Assembly: GCA_964392915.1 (NCBI GenBank)
Contig: CAYMRS010000014.1
Span: 1-50,563 of the forward strand
DNA: 50,563 nt
Origin: JAAYUK01 sp964392915
Lineage (GTDB): Bacteria > Nitrospirota > Thermodesulfovibrionia > Thermodesulfovibrionales > Dissulfurispiraceae
Reading direction: 5' to 3'
Part shown: one piece after another, positions 24,998 through 32,335 of the stretch
Layout: every line of letters starts with the position of its first letter
Numbering within the stretch: position 1 is the first letter of the stretch
The notes under the pieces: model-generated
The model's input: the letters and a program-made list of their open reading frames with translations, nothing else
The model's database searches: none
Told to the model about the DNA's origin: nothing
Translations under genes and position numbers: made by a program

Positions 24998-25780
24998 TTA
25001 CGCGGCTGTCTGTGACCAGCGCTGAATGGTCATCCGCTCCAGTTTTTTGAAAAAGATCTGTTCAAAAAGAATTCCTACCATGCCGATAACAACGATGCAG
25101 GCAAAGGCAGACGGGTAGTCGAGAGTCCAGCGCGACTGAATAATTGAATAGCCGAGTCCGGCCCCGGTACCGAGTACCATTTCAGCCGCGACCAGAACGC
25201 GCCAGCCGGTGCCGAGCCCTATTCTGAGGCCGCTTAAGATGATAGGCAGCGCTGCGGGGACCAGCACTTCAAAAAAAAGTGTGTTTTTGCGCGCACCCAT
25301 CATTTCTGCCGCCCGGATAAACGAGACGTCGACTCCCTTGATGCCAGAAAAGACATTGAGGGCAATCGGCCCGAATGATGCTATTGCGATCATGAAAATC
25401 GTCGCCGTCTGACCGATGCCGAACATGAGAATGGCGACCGGAATCCACGCGAGACCCGGAATAATGAGGATTAACTGCGTAATATGGGCTGTAGCAATCT
25501 CAAACATGCGGAATCGCCCGGCAAGCAGGCCGTAGGCAATGCCGAAAAAAGCGGCGATGACAAATCCGGCAAGTAAAAGCTGCAGACTGCTCATGATGTG
25601 CTCGGCAAGCGAGTGGTCGGCCAGAAGCTCCCCCGAAAACAGCTCGTACAGCCTGAGAAGTGTCTGCCACGGTGTCGGAAAGAGAACGCCCCGCAGAGTA
25701 AAGACTATCATTGCTATGCCCTGCCATATGGCAAGCACCACGAAGACGGGAGGCAAGGTCCTCAGGAGCCACGACTTCAT
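24998..25780 (-). CDS. ABC transporter permease (SsuC/TauC family)
   Basis: A 260-aa inner-membrane permease with six predicted helices. The cytoplasmic EAA loop is at about 165-185 (AAEMMGARKNTLFFEVLVPAA), the contact site for the ATPase, and GTGWRVLVAAEM follows as in the nitrate/taurine/aliphatic sulfonate family. It sits 7 nt behind the radical SAM fusion gene. Together with the next two genes it makes a complete importer: binding protein, permease and ATPase, one copy each. Confidence 0.94.
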   Translation of the reverse strand: MKSWLLRTLPPVFVVLAIWQGIAMIVFTLRGVLFPTPWQTLLRLYELFSGELLADHSLAEHIMSSLQLLLAGFVIAAFFGIAYGLLAGRFRMFEIATAHITQLILIIPGLAWIPVAILMFGIGQTATIFMIAIASFGPIALNVFSGIKGVDVSFIRAAEMMGARKNTLFFEVLVPAALPIILSGLRIGLGTGWRVLVAAEMVLGTGAGLGYSIIQSRWTLDYPSAFACIVVIGMVGILFEQIFFKKLERMTIQRWSQTAA

Positions 25781-25787
25781 TTTATCC

Positions 25788-28700
25788 TCATGAATGAAGC
25801 GGGCACGCCTTGCCCGCGCATTCCCTGTTCAGATGCTTCTGTGAGCAGACAAGCTCATTCCCGGCCTTCAGCTCAAGCGGCAGGAGTGCGGCAGACAAAG
25901 CAGATGCCGTCCTGAGGGCAAGAACCACGTCTCTCTGACAGCAGCGCGCCGCTTCATATCTGGCGATCTCCTGCATGACCGATTGCGTCACTGACATGAC
26001 CGCCTGACGTTGCTTCGGCTTCAATGGAGTGGCCTCAAGCAGTATGCTGAATGCGATGCCCACGCCGACGGTCGCGCCGCAGACACCCATGAAACCGCAA
26101 AATCCGCCGGCGATGCCGCTGCCACGCGAAATCCCTGTCTCGATACTGCCCTCAGGCAGCACACCGCCAAGGTTTTTGTAAGTTGCCAGGATAATGCCTG
26201 GCACCAAGGCATGATATTCAGGGCCATGCACTGGCATGGTCGGATGGCGCTTGATATCCGCAAACAATCGGACCATATCAGTTTCTGCGCTCGTAAGGCA
26301 GACCTGACGGATGACGCTCAGGGCATCGGCCGCATGGCACGTGTCACACACATAGTGACCCGCCTCACAACAACTGCTTGCACGAAAAACCAGCCCGCAA
26401 TATATGCAGTTGTGTTGGTACTCAATGGATGAATACTGAAGAGGCTTGCCGCATATCATGCAGCCTTTCGGCCGGCGCTTGATGCTCAGAGATCCCGACA
26501 ATGCGGAAGCAGGCGGCGCACTTTTCGCTTCCTGCGGAGGAAGGACACACGCGCAGGTGTTTTCAAATGACGCATTCACAACGGCTCCATTGCCGCTCAG
26601 AACAAATACCTGCCCATCAAGAACATCCGCCTCGCCGCGCTCAATAAAAGAAGGAATGCCGCGCATAAGGAGTGTTCCGTAATCGGTCATGACATGCGGT
26701 AACGGTCCCCGATAGATGACGCGAACCTTTTCGGAACCCATCGGCTTCATTGCGCGATATGTCAGTGCGTAGAAAGGATGTCCGTTGACGGTTCTGTAAG
26801 GAAAACGCTTGAGCAACGTCACATTTATGAACCCGGATTCTTCAAGCAGTCCCATGAGATGTGATTCCGTCAGTGCCCCGGCGATGCATTCCCCGCGGAG
26901 TTGTTCATCGTTGCGAATGCCGGCACCCGGCTCGCTTTCGCACACCACATCAGAAATGACAAGACGGCCGCCGGGACGCAATACCCGGAAGATTTCAGCG
27001 TAAGCCCGGCGCTTGTTGACCGAAAGGTTCATCACGCAATTTGAAAGGACAAGATCGACAGTGTCAGATTCAACAGGGAGCTGCTCCAGATACCCTTTTC
27101 TGAACTCGATATTCCGATATCCCAGGCGTTTTTCTACTTCAGGCAGCGCCCTGTTCGCTAGGTCGAGCATGGTATCCAGCATGTCTATGCCAATCACGCT
27201 GCCGGAGGCTCCCGCAAGGCGTGAAGCGATGAAGCACTCCACCCCGCTTCCGCAGCCGAGATCGACCATGGACTCACTTTTCTCAATGCCGGCATCTATA
27301 ACCGGACTGCCGCAGCCGTACCCGCGGAAACGGTATTCTTCGGGAATATGGTCAACAAGAGCTGGTTCGTAACAGACCGGATTCAAAATATCCTGCTTTG
27401 CATCGCCGACCGCATCAGTATAGAATTCCTTGACCATGGTGAGGGCATCCCTCTGCGCCGCGGCAATCAGGCAGTTTGAGTGGATGAATGCTATGCCTCC
27501 GTGCGCCCCGCAGCTCTCCACAAGATCGCCCATCTGAAGCCGAAGCGCCGGTTTGTCACCGGTTGGCTGTTCCGGAACCTCCCGGCTGATGAGCCACAAG
27601 GCGAGGCGTTCGTGGAGTGTTTGATACGGATCGCAGCCCATAAACTCGCGCCCGGTCAAATAACTGTGATCCAAGTCTCCGCCGCCAAGAAAAAAGCGGA
27701 ATGGTGATTGCAGTGAAGCGGCCGTCTCCTGCCGGACTCTCTGCAAAACCGGGCTGTGACGCCACGCAGAACCAAGCCCGGCATGTATCTCCGTTGCCAG
27801 TTCCGCAATGCCGACGAGGGCGGCTGACGGGTAGAGCAAGCCGTCCGGACCCATTGCCAAAGATTCCCACCCGGCGGTAGTTCCGTCATGAATCGTGCCG
27901 GGCGGCGCAAAAAACTGTGTTTTCAGCGCCTGCAGATTGTCGATGGGCAGGCGATGCTTTTCTGCGGCAAGAGCTGCCTGGGTGATTTGATCAAAGAGCG
28001 TATCGATATCCACAAAGCCTTTCCGGGCAGCGCGACCGCGGACAAAATACCAGAGCAGGTGCAGATTGCTGACGCCAAGAGATGCCGCAAACTCAACAGC
28101 TGACGGCAGTTCATGAACGTTTTGCGCTGTCGCACAGAATGAGAGCGTGCAGGGAGTGCTGTTATTGTGCAGCCAGCGAAGCGCTTTCTCCAGCAAACGG
28201 AAACTGCCGGAACCCCTCACCCTGTCATGTGTCGCGCTGATTCCGTCCATGCTGAGCTGAAGATGAAAAAAGCTCGGGTCAGGACGGCAGCGCTCGAGGA
28301 ATGGCACAAGCGTATTGCCGTTCGTCAGCATGACAACATGGGCATTTTTCAGGGAAAGGAGGTATGCGACGATTTCATCAATCCTGGGATGCACCAGCGG
28401 CTCCCCTCCGGTCAGAACAAAAAGCCTGCAACCGTCCCGATATGCTTCAGCGGCGCGGGCAAAAACACTTTCAGCAGGCAGTTCGGAACGATCCGAGTCT
28501 GAAGACGAAAACAGACAATGCGAGCACGACATATTGCATCGATTCGTCAGATGAAACCACAGTTCGCGGAGCTTATCCAGCCGCAGAACTGACGAACGAC
28601 CGATATAGCCTGTCGACGTCGAGCCGGCGCCCGGCAGCCGCGCGAGGAATTTTCGTGTGGAGATGTTGCCATCAGGCGACACCCCCTGCTGAAGCTGCTT

Positions 28701-28853
28701 CAACAGTTCGTCGCCTGCTCTGTTCGGGACAAACCAGTGAGGGTCAGCGCCAGAGATATAGATTGGGGTATCCTGAACGAAAAAGCGTTGCCATGCGTGC
28801 ATGCTGAATTGTACCGCAACCGGGACGGGCGCCGCACTGTTGTTCATGTTCAT
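25788..28853 (-). CDS. Radical SAM / ArsM-like methyltransferase / Cys-rich DUF5714-like fusion protein
   Basis: A 1021-aa multidomain protein from ATG 28853 (GAGGA upstream); the frame runs to 28928 without a site. Residues 1-80 may be a small PqqD-like domain. At 100-330 is a radical SAM domain, cluster C106/C110/C113 (CNMSCSHC), then GGEP and MDGISATHD. A SPASM-like region about 340-480 lacks most cluster cysteines. At 490-700 is a class I methyltransferase resembling arsenite methyltransferase: YGCGSP, DLGCGSG at 531, and cysteines at 494 (VCYEP), 606 (SNCVMNL) and 656 (GECIAGA), the positions that bind As(III) in ArsM. Residues 798-1021 have 16 cysteines, DUF5714-like. It heads the ABC importer operon. 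Substrate unknown; a metalloid or other soft ligand is an inference. Confidence 0.82.
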   Translation of the reverse strand: MNMNNSAAPVPVAVQFSMHAWQRFFVQDTPIYISGADPHWFVPNRAGDELLKQLQQGVSPDGNISTRKFLARLPGAGSTSTGYIGRSSVLRLDKLRELWFHLTNRCNMSCSHCLFSSSDSDRSELPAESVFARAAEAYRDGCRLFVLTGGEPLVHPRIDEIVAYLLSLKNAHVVMLTNGNTLVPFLERCRPDPSFFHLQLSMDGISATHDRVRGSGSFRLLEKALRWLHNNSTPCTLSFCATAQNVHELPSAVEFAASLGVSNLHLLWYFVRGRAARKGFVDIDTLFDQITQAALAAEKHRLPIDNLQALKTQFFAPPGTIHDGTTAGWESLAMGPDGLLYPSAALVGIAELATEIHAGLGSAWRHSPVLQRVRQETAASLQSPFRFFLGGGDLDHSYLTGREFMGCDPYQTLHERLALWLISREVPEQPTGDKPALRLQMGDLVESCGAHGGIAFIHSNCLIAAAQRDALTMVKEFYTDAVGDAKQDILNPVCYEPALVDHIPEEYRFRGYGCGSPVIDAGIEKSESMVDLGCGSGVECFIASRLAGASGSVIGIDMLDTMLDLANRALPEVEKRLGYRNIEFRKGYLEQLPVESDTVDLVLSNCVMNLSVNKRRAYAEIFRVLRPGGRLVISDVVCESEPGAGIRNDEQLRGECIAGALTESHLMGLLEESGFINVTLLKRFPYRTVNGHPFYALTYRAMKPMGSEKVRVIYRGPLPHVMTDYGTLLMRGIPSFIERGEADVLDGQVFVLSGNGAVVNASFENTCACVLPPQEAKSAPPASALSGSLSIKRRPKGCMICGKPLQYSSIEYQHNCIYCGLVFRASSCCEAGHYVCDTCHAADALSVIRQVCLTSAETDMVRLFADIKRHPTMPVHGPEYHALVPGIILATYKNLGGVLPEGSIETGISRGSGIAGGFCGFMGVCGATVGVGIAFSILLEATPLKPKQRQAVMSVTQSVMQEIARYEAARCCQRDVVLALRTASALSAALLPLELKAGNELVCSQKHLNRECAGKACPLHS

Positions 28854-28885
28854 TGAATTCCTCGATTCATAGCATAACGGAAAAT

Positions 28886-28915
28886 CTATCAGATCAAGAG
28901 CATACTGTCTGTCAA
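28886..28915 (-). promoter_or_regulatory. Candidate promoter for the radical SAM fusion operon
   Basis: On the minus strand a perfect TTGACA (28915-28910) is followed after 18 nt by TGATAG (28891-28886), a weak -10. It lies about 30 nt ahead of the ATG at 28853, in the divergent intergenic region. Confidence 0.35.
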
Positions 28916-29097
28916 TTTTATCACACACTCTCTCATCGGAACACAGGCAGGCGATGAATCATTGCGAGGAAAAGGCAGCCGCTCAGGGACAATGGGGCGG
29001 TGTTTTCTTTTCAGGATTGTCATAAACTGCGGTATGAAGGCAATAAGCCGGACTTCAGCAATAGCCGGATCGGGGGACGAGTTGTTGCGGCTCGTGC

Positions 29098-29127
29098 TTG
29101 ACATGCGCTCGGGGCCGCGTGTACATT
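29098..29127 (+). promoter_or_regulatory. Promoter of leader RNA 1
   Basis: TTGACA at 29098-29103, 18-nt spacer, then TACATT at 29122-29127. The expected start, near 29134, is only about 5 nt before the first hairpin of the structured leader. The remaining gene-free bases 28930-29097 between the divergent units hold nothing else I can support. Confidence 0.6.
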
Positions 29128-29133
29128 TACACA

Positions 29134-29244
29134 TCATGCCTGAACACGAAGTTCGGGCGGCTGCGGTAGTTAAACGTTGTGGATAAGATATATAAAAGCC
29201 ATGAAGGCTTATGCACCAGAAGGTGCGGTCTTCGTGGCTTTTTA
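29134..29244 (+). ncRNA. Structured leader RNA copy 1, attenuator-like, ahead of 94-aa gene
   Basis: Hairpin A: CCTGAAC (29139-29145), loop ACGAA, GTTCGGG (29151-29157). After about 37 nt comes hairpin B: a 12-bp outer stem AAAGCCATGAAG (29195-29206) with CTTCGTGGCTTT (29230-29241), an inner GCACC/GGTGC stem with loop AGAA, and a T-run (29239-29243). That is an intrinsic terminator placed about 20 nt before GGAGG of the next gene. The 5' arm can instead fold on itself as AAGCC-ATGAA-GGCTT, which excludes the terminator. A near-identical copy precedes the methyltransferase gene. I recognise no known riboswitch class. Confidence 0.65.
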
Positions 29245-29274
29245 TTTGCTGGATATGTCTTCGGAGGGGGGGCA

Positions 29275-29559
29275 ATGTGGGTCGTCTACAGCTTGGGCAA
29301 CAGAAATATCTGGTTCGGATCACTGCAGGAGTATCTGAAGATAGAGGATATTCTCAGTTCCCATAACGCCGACCTGCGGCGGCTGGATGGATTTGGGGGA
29401 TTGTTTTTCCACTATTTCATAATGACCGAGGAATATCAGAAGGCAGTGGAAAAGACCATCGACGACATGCTGATGAAAGGCATACTGAATAGCGCAATGG
29501 AAGCCGAGCTTCTCTCTTTGAGGAAAGTATACCGGAGCGGACCGGTATTGATGGGATAG
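29275..29559 (+). CDS. Orphan 94-aa protein behind leader RNA 1
   Basis: ATG 29275 follows GGAGG at 29263-29267. The 94-aa product begins MWVVYSLGNRNIWFGS and continues as a mostly helical, soluble sequence with SLQEYLKIEDIL and a charged KAVEKTIDDMLMKG segment. There are no cysteines, no signal peptide and no membrane helix. I do not recognise the family. The gene has its own promoter, a structured leader shared with the methyltransferase gene downstream, and its own terminator. Divergent from it is the radical SAM fusion operon, so a role in the same pathway is an inference from context only. Confidence 0.6.
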   Translation: MWVVYSLGNRNIWFGSLQEYLKIEDILSSHNADLRRLDGFGGLFFHYFIMTEEYQKAVEKTIDDMLMKGILNSAMEAELLSLRKVYRSGPVLMG

Positions 29560-29630
29560 TCTGCATGCAATGAACAGCTGATTGAAGATTGTCACCCCGT
29601 GCCTGACCGCAGGGTTCAGGCCTTCTCTCC

Positions 29631-29668
29631 ACAGGGATGCGTCATCCCCGCGCACCCCTGTTTTTTTT
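29631..29668 (+). terminator. Rho-independent terminator after 94-aa gene
   Basis: ACAGGG (29631-29636) pairs with CCCTGT (29656-29661), with a nested TGCG/CGCA stem (29638-29641 with 29651-29654) and a single A/C mismatch between them. Eight T residues follow (29661-29668). Just upstream, GCCTGA (29601-29606) can pair with TCAGGC (29616-29621). This shows that the 94-aa gene and the methyltransferase gene are separate transcription units. Bases 29669-29765 before the next promoter hold nothing else I can identify. Confidence 0.82.
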
Positions 29669-29765
29669 AAGAATCCTGCGACAGACACTATTCCCCGATT
29701 TTATCGATGGTCTGGGCCTGTTCCGATTCAGAATTAATTTTAATCGGGCAATAAATATTTCTTGC

Positions 29766-29795
29766 TTGTGCGGGGAAGTAAGAATTGTTTATAGT
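29766..29795 (+). promoter_or_regulatory. Promoter of leader RNA 2
   Basis: TTGTGC at 29766-29771, 18-nt spacer, TATAGT at 29790-29795 (5 of 6 to consensus). The predicted start, near 29802, again lies about 9 nt before the first leader hairpin, the same geometry as copy 1. Confidence 0.5.
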
Positions 29796-29801
29796 ATGAA
29801 G

Positions 29802-29925
29802 CACGAATTGCCTGAACACGAAGTTCAGGTTGCCGCAGCAGCTGTTGTTCCCGAAGCACATACCAGAGAAATGAAAGCCATGAAGGCTGAAGCGCCAGAA
29901 GGTGCGGTCTTCGTGGCTTTTTTTA
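29802..29925 (+). ncRNA. Structured leader RNA copy 2, attenuator-like, ahead of methyltransferase
   Basis: Hairpin A: CCTGAAC (29811-29817), loop ACGAA, GTTCAGG (29823-29829). Hairpin B: AAAGCCATGAAG (29874-29885) with CTTCGTGGCTTT (29909-29920), inner GCGCC/GGTGC with loop AGAA, then a T-run to 29924. The two differences from copy 1 within stems (CGGG to CAGG, and GCACC to GCGCC) both keep pairing through wobble, which supports selection on RNA structure. The terminator ends 8 nt before GGAGG (29932-29936). The spacer between hairpins is longer and less conserved than the hairpins. Confidence 0.65.
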
Positions 29926-29941
29926 TTGTCCGGAGGATGAC

Positions 29942-30649
29942 ATGGAGCAGGTTTTAGGCAGAATAGCTTCTGTGGACTATTGGGAACGAAACGCCCGCTG
30001 GTATCAGCTCTGGGCGGAGCACGGCAATTATCATGAGCCGATTCTTCATCAGCTCATGAAGCATACGCAGCCGCACTGGCGAGTTCTGGACATCGGAGCA
30101 GGCAATGGCGTCCTCTCGTTCCCCCTTGCCGCGCTCGGCTGTCAGGTGACCGCTCTTGAGCCGAGTGCGGCAATGCGCAGGCTCTTTTTCATGGAAGCAT
30201 GGCGCCGGGGAATTGGCCATGTTGCTGTGGATGATCGTCCGTGGTCAGGTTCATATGTGCGCAACGATAGCTGCTGCGATCTCGTTGTTGCCTGCAATTC
30301 ACTGCATGTCTGCGGTGAGGGCATGATAGACGCATTCCGGCGGATCCTTGCCATGAGAGCCCGCAATATTTTCGTAGCAACCGAAATGGGAGCCGATAAG
30401 CTTAAAACCTGTGCGGACACCGGCGGATATGTTCTGAGTTGGAGCACTGAGTATGAAATGCAGAGCCCGCATGTCTTCCACTCACTTGCTGAAGCATTCG
30501 AGTTCTGGCGGTTTGCGTCTCAGACCGGCGCAAGACAGCTTGATGAGCATGCCTTCGCATCGCGACTTCGTATGACGCACGGGCATTGGTATCTGGACGA
30601 AAATGTCAACGTCTCTCTGCTTTGGTGGAAAGACAGTGAGAATGTATAA
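29942..30649 (+). CDS. Class I SAM-dependent methyltransferase, substrate unknown
   Basis: A 235-aa protein with a single Rossmann methyltransferase domain: motif I VLDIGAGNGVLSFPLA (about residues 46-61), the acidic residue at the end of strand 2 in TALEPS, and LVVACNSLHV as motif IV. The N-terminus (WERNARWYQLWAEHGNYH) and the C-terminal half match no specific family I can name. It is preceded by leader RNA copy 2 with its own promoter. A 51-aa lipoprotein frame and a terminator-like hairpin follow before exbB. Possible small-molecule or corrinoid-pathway methylation is inference. Confidence 0.85.
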   Translation: MEQVLGRIASVDYWERNARWYQLWAEHGNYHEPILHQLMKHTQPHWRVLDIGAGNGVLSFPLAALGCQVTALEPSAAMRRLFFMEAWRRGIGHVAVDDRPWSGSYVRNDSCCDLVVACNSLHVCGEGMIDAFRRILAMRARNIFVATEMGADKLKTCADTGGYVLSWSTEYEMQSPHVFHSLAEAFEFWRFASQTGARQLDEHAFASRLRMTHGHWYLDENVNVSLLWWKDSENV

Positions 30650-30654
30650 CCGCG

Positions 30655-30810
30655 ATGCTTACACAACCATACCTGGCAGCAATTATCCTGCTGCCCCTCC
30701 TGTCGGGATGCACGGTCAGGAACGTGCATCCCGACATTTTTCAAAATCAGGGCTGGATATTGAGCCCATACAAGGAGTTTCTTAATGGACTGGCTGAAAG
30801 AGGTTGTTGA
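30655..30810 (+). CDS. Possible 51-aa lipoprotein overlapping exbB
   Basis: ATG 30655 lies 5 nt after the methyltransferase stop. The peptide starts MLTQPYLAAIILLPLLSGC, a typical lipoprotein signal with lipobox LSGC and the acylated Cys at residue 19, followed by 32 residues and a stop 26 nt inside exbB. No strong ribosome binding site is visible, so it would rely on coupling. The same DNA contains a 13-bp terminator-like palindrome (30701-30736). Either the gene is real with a dual-use hairpin, or the frame is chance. Too short for automatic gene callers in many settings. Confidence 0.4.
   Translation: MLTQPYLAAIILLPLLSGCTVRNVHPDIFQNQGWILSPYKEFLNGLAERGC
30701..30741 (+). terminator. Strong hairpin with T-run before exbB
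   Basis: TGTCGGGATGCAC (30701-30713) pairs perfectly over 13 bp with GTGCATCCCGACA (30724-30736), 10-nt loop, then TTTTT. It would end the methyltransferase transcript. The exbB start lies 44 nt further on (AAGGAG at 30771), so the long operon needs its own promoter or read-through; none is obvious in the short gap, so attenuation is possible. Confidence 0.75.
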
Positions 30811-31219
30811 CTACGGCATCATCGGCCTTCTGCTACTGCTGAGTGTTATTGCAGTGGCGATAGCCGTTGAACGATATCTGGTGATGAAGCGCATACGAAT
30901 CGAGGACTATGCCGAAAAGAAGTCGCTTGAACTCGAACTGACCAAAAAACTGCATCTCATTGCGACCATCGGCAGCAACGCTCCATATATTGGACTGCTC
31001 GGCACCGTCTTCGGCATCATGCTGACATTTTATTCGATGGGACAGACAGGCTTCATGGACAGCACGAAGATCATGCTTGGCCTTGCCCTTGCGCTGAAAG
31101 CCACAGCAGTCGGGCTTCTTGTGGCGATACCGTCGGTAGCTGTTTACAACATGCTGCTGCGTCAGGTCAGAGTGCTCATCATGCAGTGGGAAATCAGCAA
31201 TGCAAGAACGCGAGTTTGA
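30785..31219 (+). CDS. exbB: ExbB-like proton channel subunit of TonB system
   Basis: A 144-aa MotA/TolQ/ExbB-family protein with three membrane helices, near residues 12-30, 65-85 and 100-122. APYIGLLGTVFGIMLTF is the conserved pore motif, with Thr and Gly residues at the ion path. It is shorter than E. coli ExbB (244 aa), as in the compact second type of ExbB. It uses the proton gradient with ExbD to energise TonB. AAGGAG precedes the ATG. It is first in a 15-kb run of overlapping genes, and overlaps exbD by 20 nt. Confidence 0.92.
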   Translation: MDWLKEVVDYGIIGLLLLLSVIAVAIAVERYLVMKRIRIEDYAEKKSLELELTKKLHLIATIGSNAPYIGLLGTVFGIMLTFYSMGQTGFMDSTKIMLGLALALKATAVGLLVAIPSVAVYNMLLRQVRVLIMQWEISNARTRV

Positions 31220-31580
31220 TTATATCAACGTCATTCCCTTTGTGGACATCATGCTGGTGCTGCTGACCATCGTGCTGACGACATCGACATTTATCGCAAC
31301 CGGAGTCATTCCTGTGGAGCTTCCTGGGGTTGCCAAAAAACATGAAGACACCCTGAAGACGCGGACAGTCGAGATAGACAAGACCGGGCGGATCTTTGCA
31401 GACGGAAGGCAGGTCTCGCTCGATGAACTGACGATAACGTTAAAGAATGACAGCCGGGATGTGCCGGTTCTCATCAGGGCTGACCGTGAGGTCGTATTGC
31501 AGGGGTTTGTCGATGTGATTGATGTGGTGAAGCGCATGGAATTCCGCAAGGTCAGTTTACAGACCGTGGAGAAGCGATGA
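31200..31580 (+). CDS. exbD: ExbD-like TonB energising protein
   Basis: A 126-aa protein with a short cytoplasmic N-terminus, one membrane helix and a periplasmic domain. The proton-carrying Asp is D16 in VIPFVDIMLVLL (D25 in E. coli ExbD). The helix carries Thr residues TSTFIATG at its end. The periplasmic part (about 45-126) has the TolR/ExbD fold pattern with VLIRADREV. It overlaps exbB and tonB by 20 and 4 nt. Confidence 0.93.
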   Translation: MQEREFDYINVIPFVDIMLVLLTIVLTTSTFIATGVIPVELPGVAKKHEDTLKTRTVEIDKTGRIFADGRQVSLDELTITLKNDSRDVPVLIRADREVVLQGFVDVIDVVKRMEFRKVSLQTVEKR

Positions 31581-32215
31581 AAGAGCAGGCTCGGGGGTAT
31601 CAGGTTTCGCTGCTGACGCACATGCTCGTCATAGGTGCGCTCTGGATGCTGAGTTTCTCGGCAGCTACTGTTTCACGGCCGATAGAGATAGATTTCGGCA
31701 TGGTGAAGGAAGAGTCACCGAAAGAGGTTGCCAAACCTCAGCTTGTGAAGAAGGAGAAGGCAAAGCCTGTTGTTCGGTCACGGATTGTCGAGCAGCCGCT
31801 TACTCCGTCCACATCCGAAACCGCAGCTCCCGTTGCGGCCCCAAAGCCTCTGGAGCCCGTTCAGCAACAAACGGCATTGTCGGCAGGTTCTGCCGCGCCT
31901 GTCAGTCGGAGCAGTGTTGACAGCGTCCTTTTCGGCAGTGTGATGGGGCCGAACTTTCTGCATCGTGAGATGCCGATTTATCCTTTTACAGCACGGCGCA
32001 TGAACAAGGAAGGAAAGGTCGTGCTGCGGCTGACCATTGATGAGCACGGACGTCTGGTCAGCACGGAAGTCGTTGAAGGCGCAGGCTTCGGCTTCACCGA
32101 AGCAGCACTTGAGGCGGTCAAAAAATCGACCTATCGGCCGGCAAAACGGGACGGCGTGGCGATTCTGTCGCGGGCCATACTGCCGGTGAGATTTGAACTG
32201 AAAACAATCAATTGA
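31577..32215 (+). CDS. tonB: TonB energy-transducing protein
   Basis: A 212-aa protein with a single N-terminal membrane helix (about 12-32), then a Pro/Lys/Ala/Glu-rich periplasm-spanning linker (about 45-110). The C-terminal TonB domain is at 128-212: YPFTARRMNKEGKVVLRLTIDEHG, in pieces, then VEGAGFGFTEAALEAVKKSTYRPA. It contacts the TonB box of outer-membrane receptors. Here it overlaps exbD by 4 nt and lies directly upstream of a receptor gene, so it is probably dedicated to that receptor rather than serving all receptors in the cell. Confidence 0.94.
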   Translation: MKEQARGYQVSLLTHMLVIGALWMLSFSAATVSRPIEIDFGMVKEESPKEVAKPQLVKKEKAKPVVRSRIVEQPLTPSTSETAAPVAAPKPLEPVQQQTALSAGSAAPVSRSSVDSVLFGSVMGPNFLHREMPIYPFTARRMNKEGKVVLRLTIDEHGRLVSTEVVEGAGFGFTEAALEAVKKSTYRPAKRDGVAILSRAILPVRFELKTIN

Positions 32216-32260
32216 GGACAGGGGCAGGCGAAGCCTTTGGCGAGGGTGCCTGCCCCGTCC
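32216..32260 (+). other. Large hairpin between tonB and receptor genes
   Basis: GGGGCAGGC (32221-32229) pairs with GCCTGCCCC (32248-32256), extended by GGAC/GTCC (32216-32219 with 32257-32260) with a one-base bulge, and a nested GCC/GGC in the loop. No T-run follows. It sits right behind the tonB stop and 76 nt before the receptor start. A processing or mRNA-stability element, allowing more receptor than TonB, is a plausible role. Confidence 0.5.
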
Positions 32261-32335
32261 CGGAAGAGATGCCGAAGCACCAATCCGCCTTCATTTTACC
32301 AGACGGCGGCGGTGCAGGCAAAAGGAGGAAAGATT

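Noticed and set aside
28854..28928. 25-residue upstream extension of the radical SAM fusion
   Set aside because: No site precedes 28928, whereas GAGGA stands in the right place for ATG 28853; the extension also overlaps the candidate promoter.
29134..29925. Molybdenum-cofactor or other known riboswitch for the paired leaders
   Set aside because: I could not match the conserved nucleotides or helices of Moco, SAM, SAH, c-di-GMP, fluoride, Ni/Co or cobalamin aptamers. A covariance search would settle it; an Infernal hit would overturn this rejection.
29637..29957. 106-aa frame running through leader RNA 2
   Set aside because: Part of its sequence (PEHEV..AAA..VV, KAMKA.APEGAVF) recurs in copy 1, but there the frame is broken by stops. 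Differences between copies preserve pairing, the frame spans a promoter and a terminator, and the upstream part has no homology. RNA structure explains the repeat better.
32237..32335. N-terminal extension of the TonB-dependent receptor
   Set aside because: It reads through the intercistronic hairpin, has no ribosome binding site and would bury the signal peptide that begins at GTG 32336 behind GGAGG.
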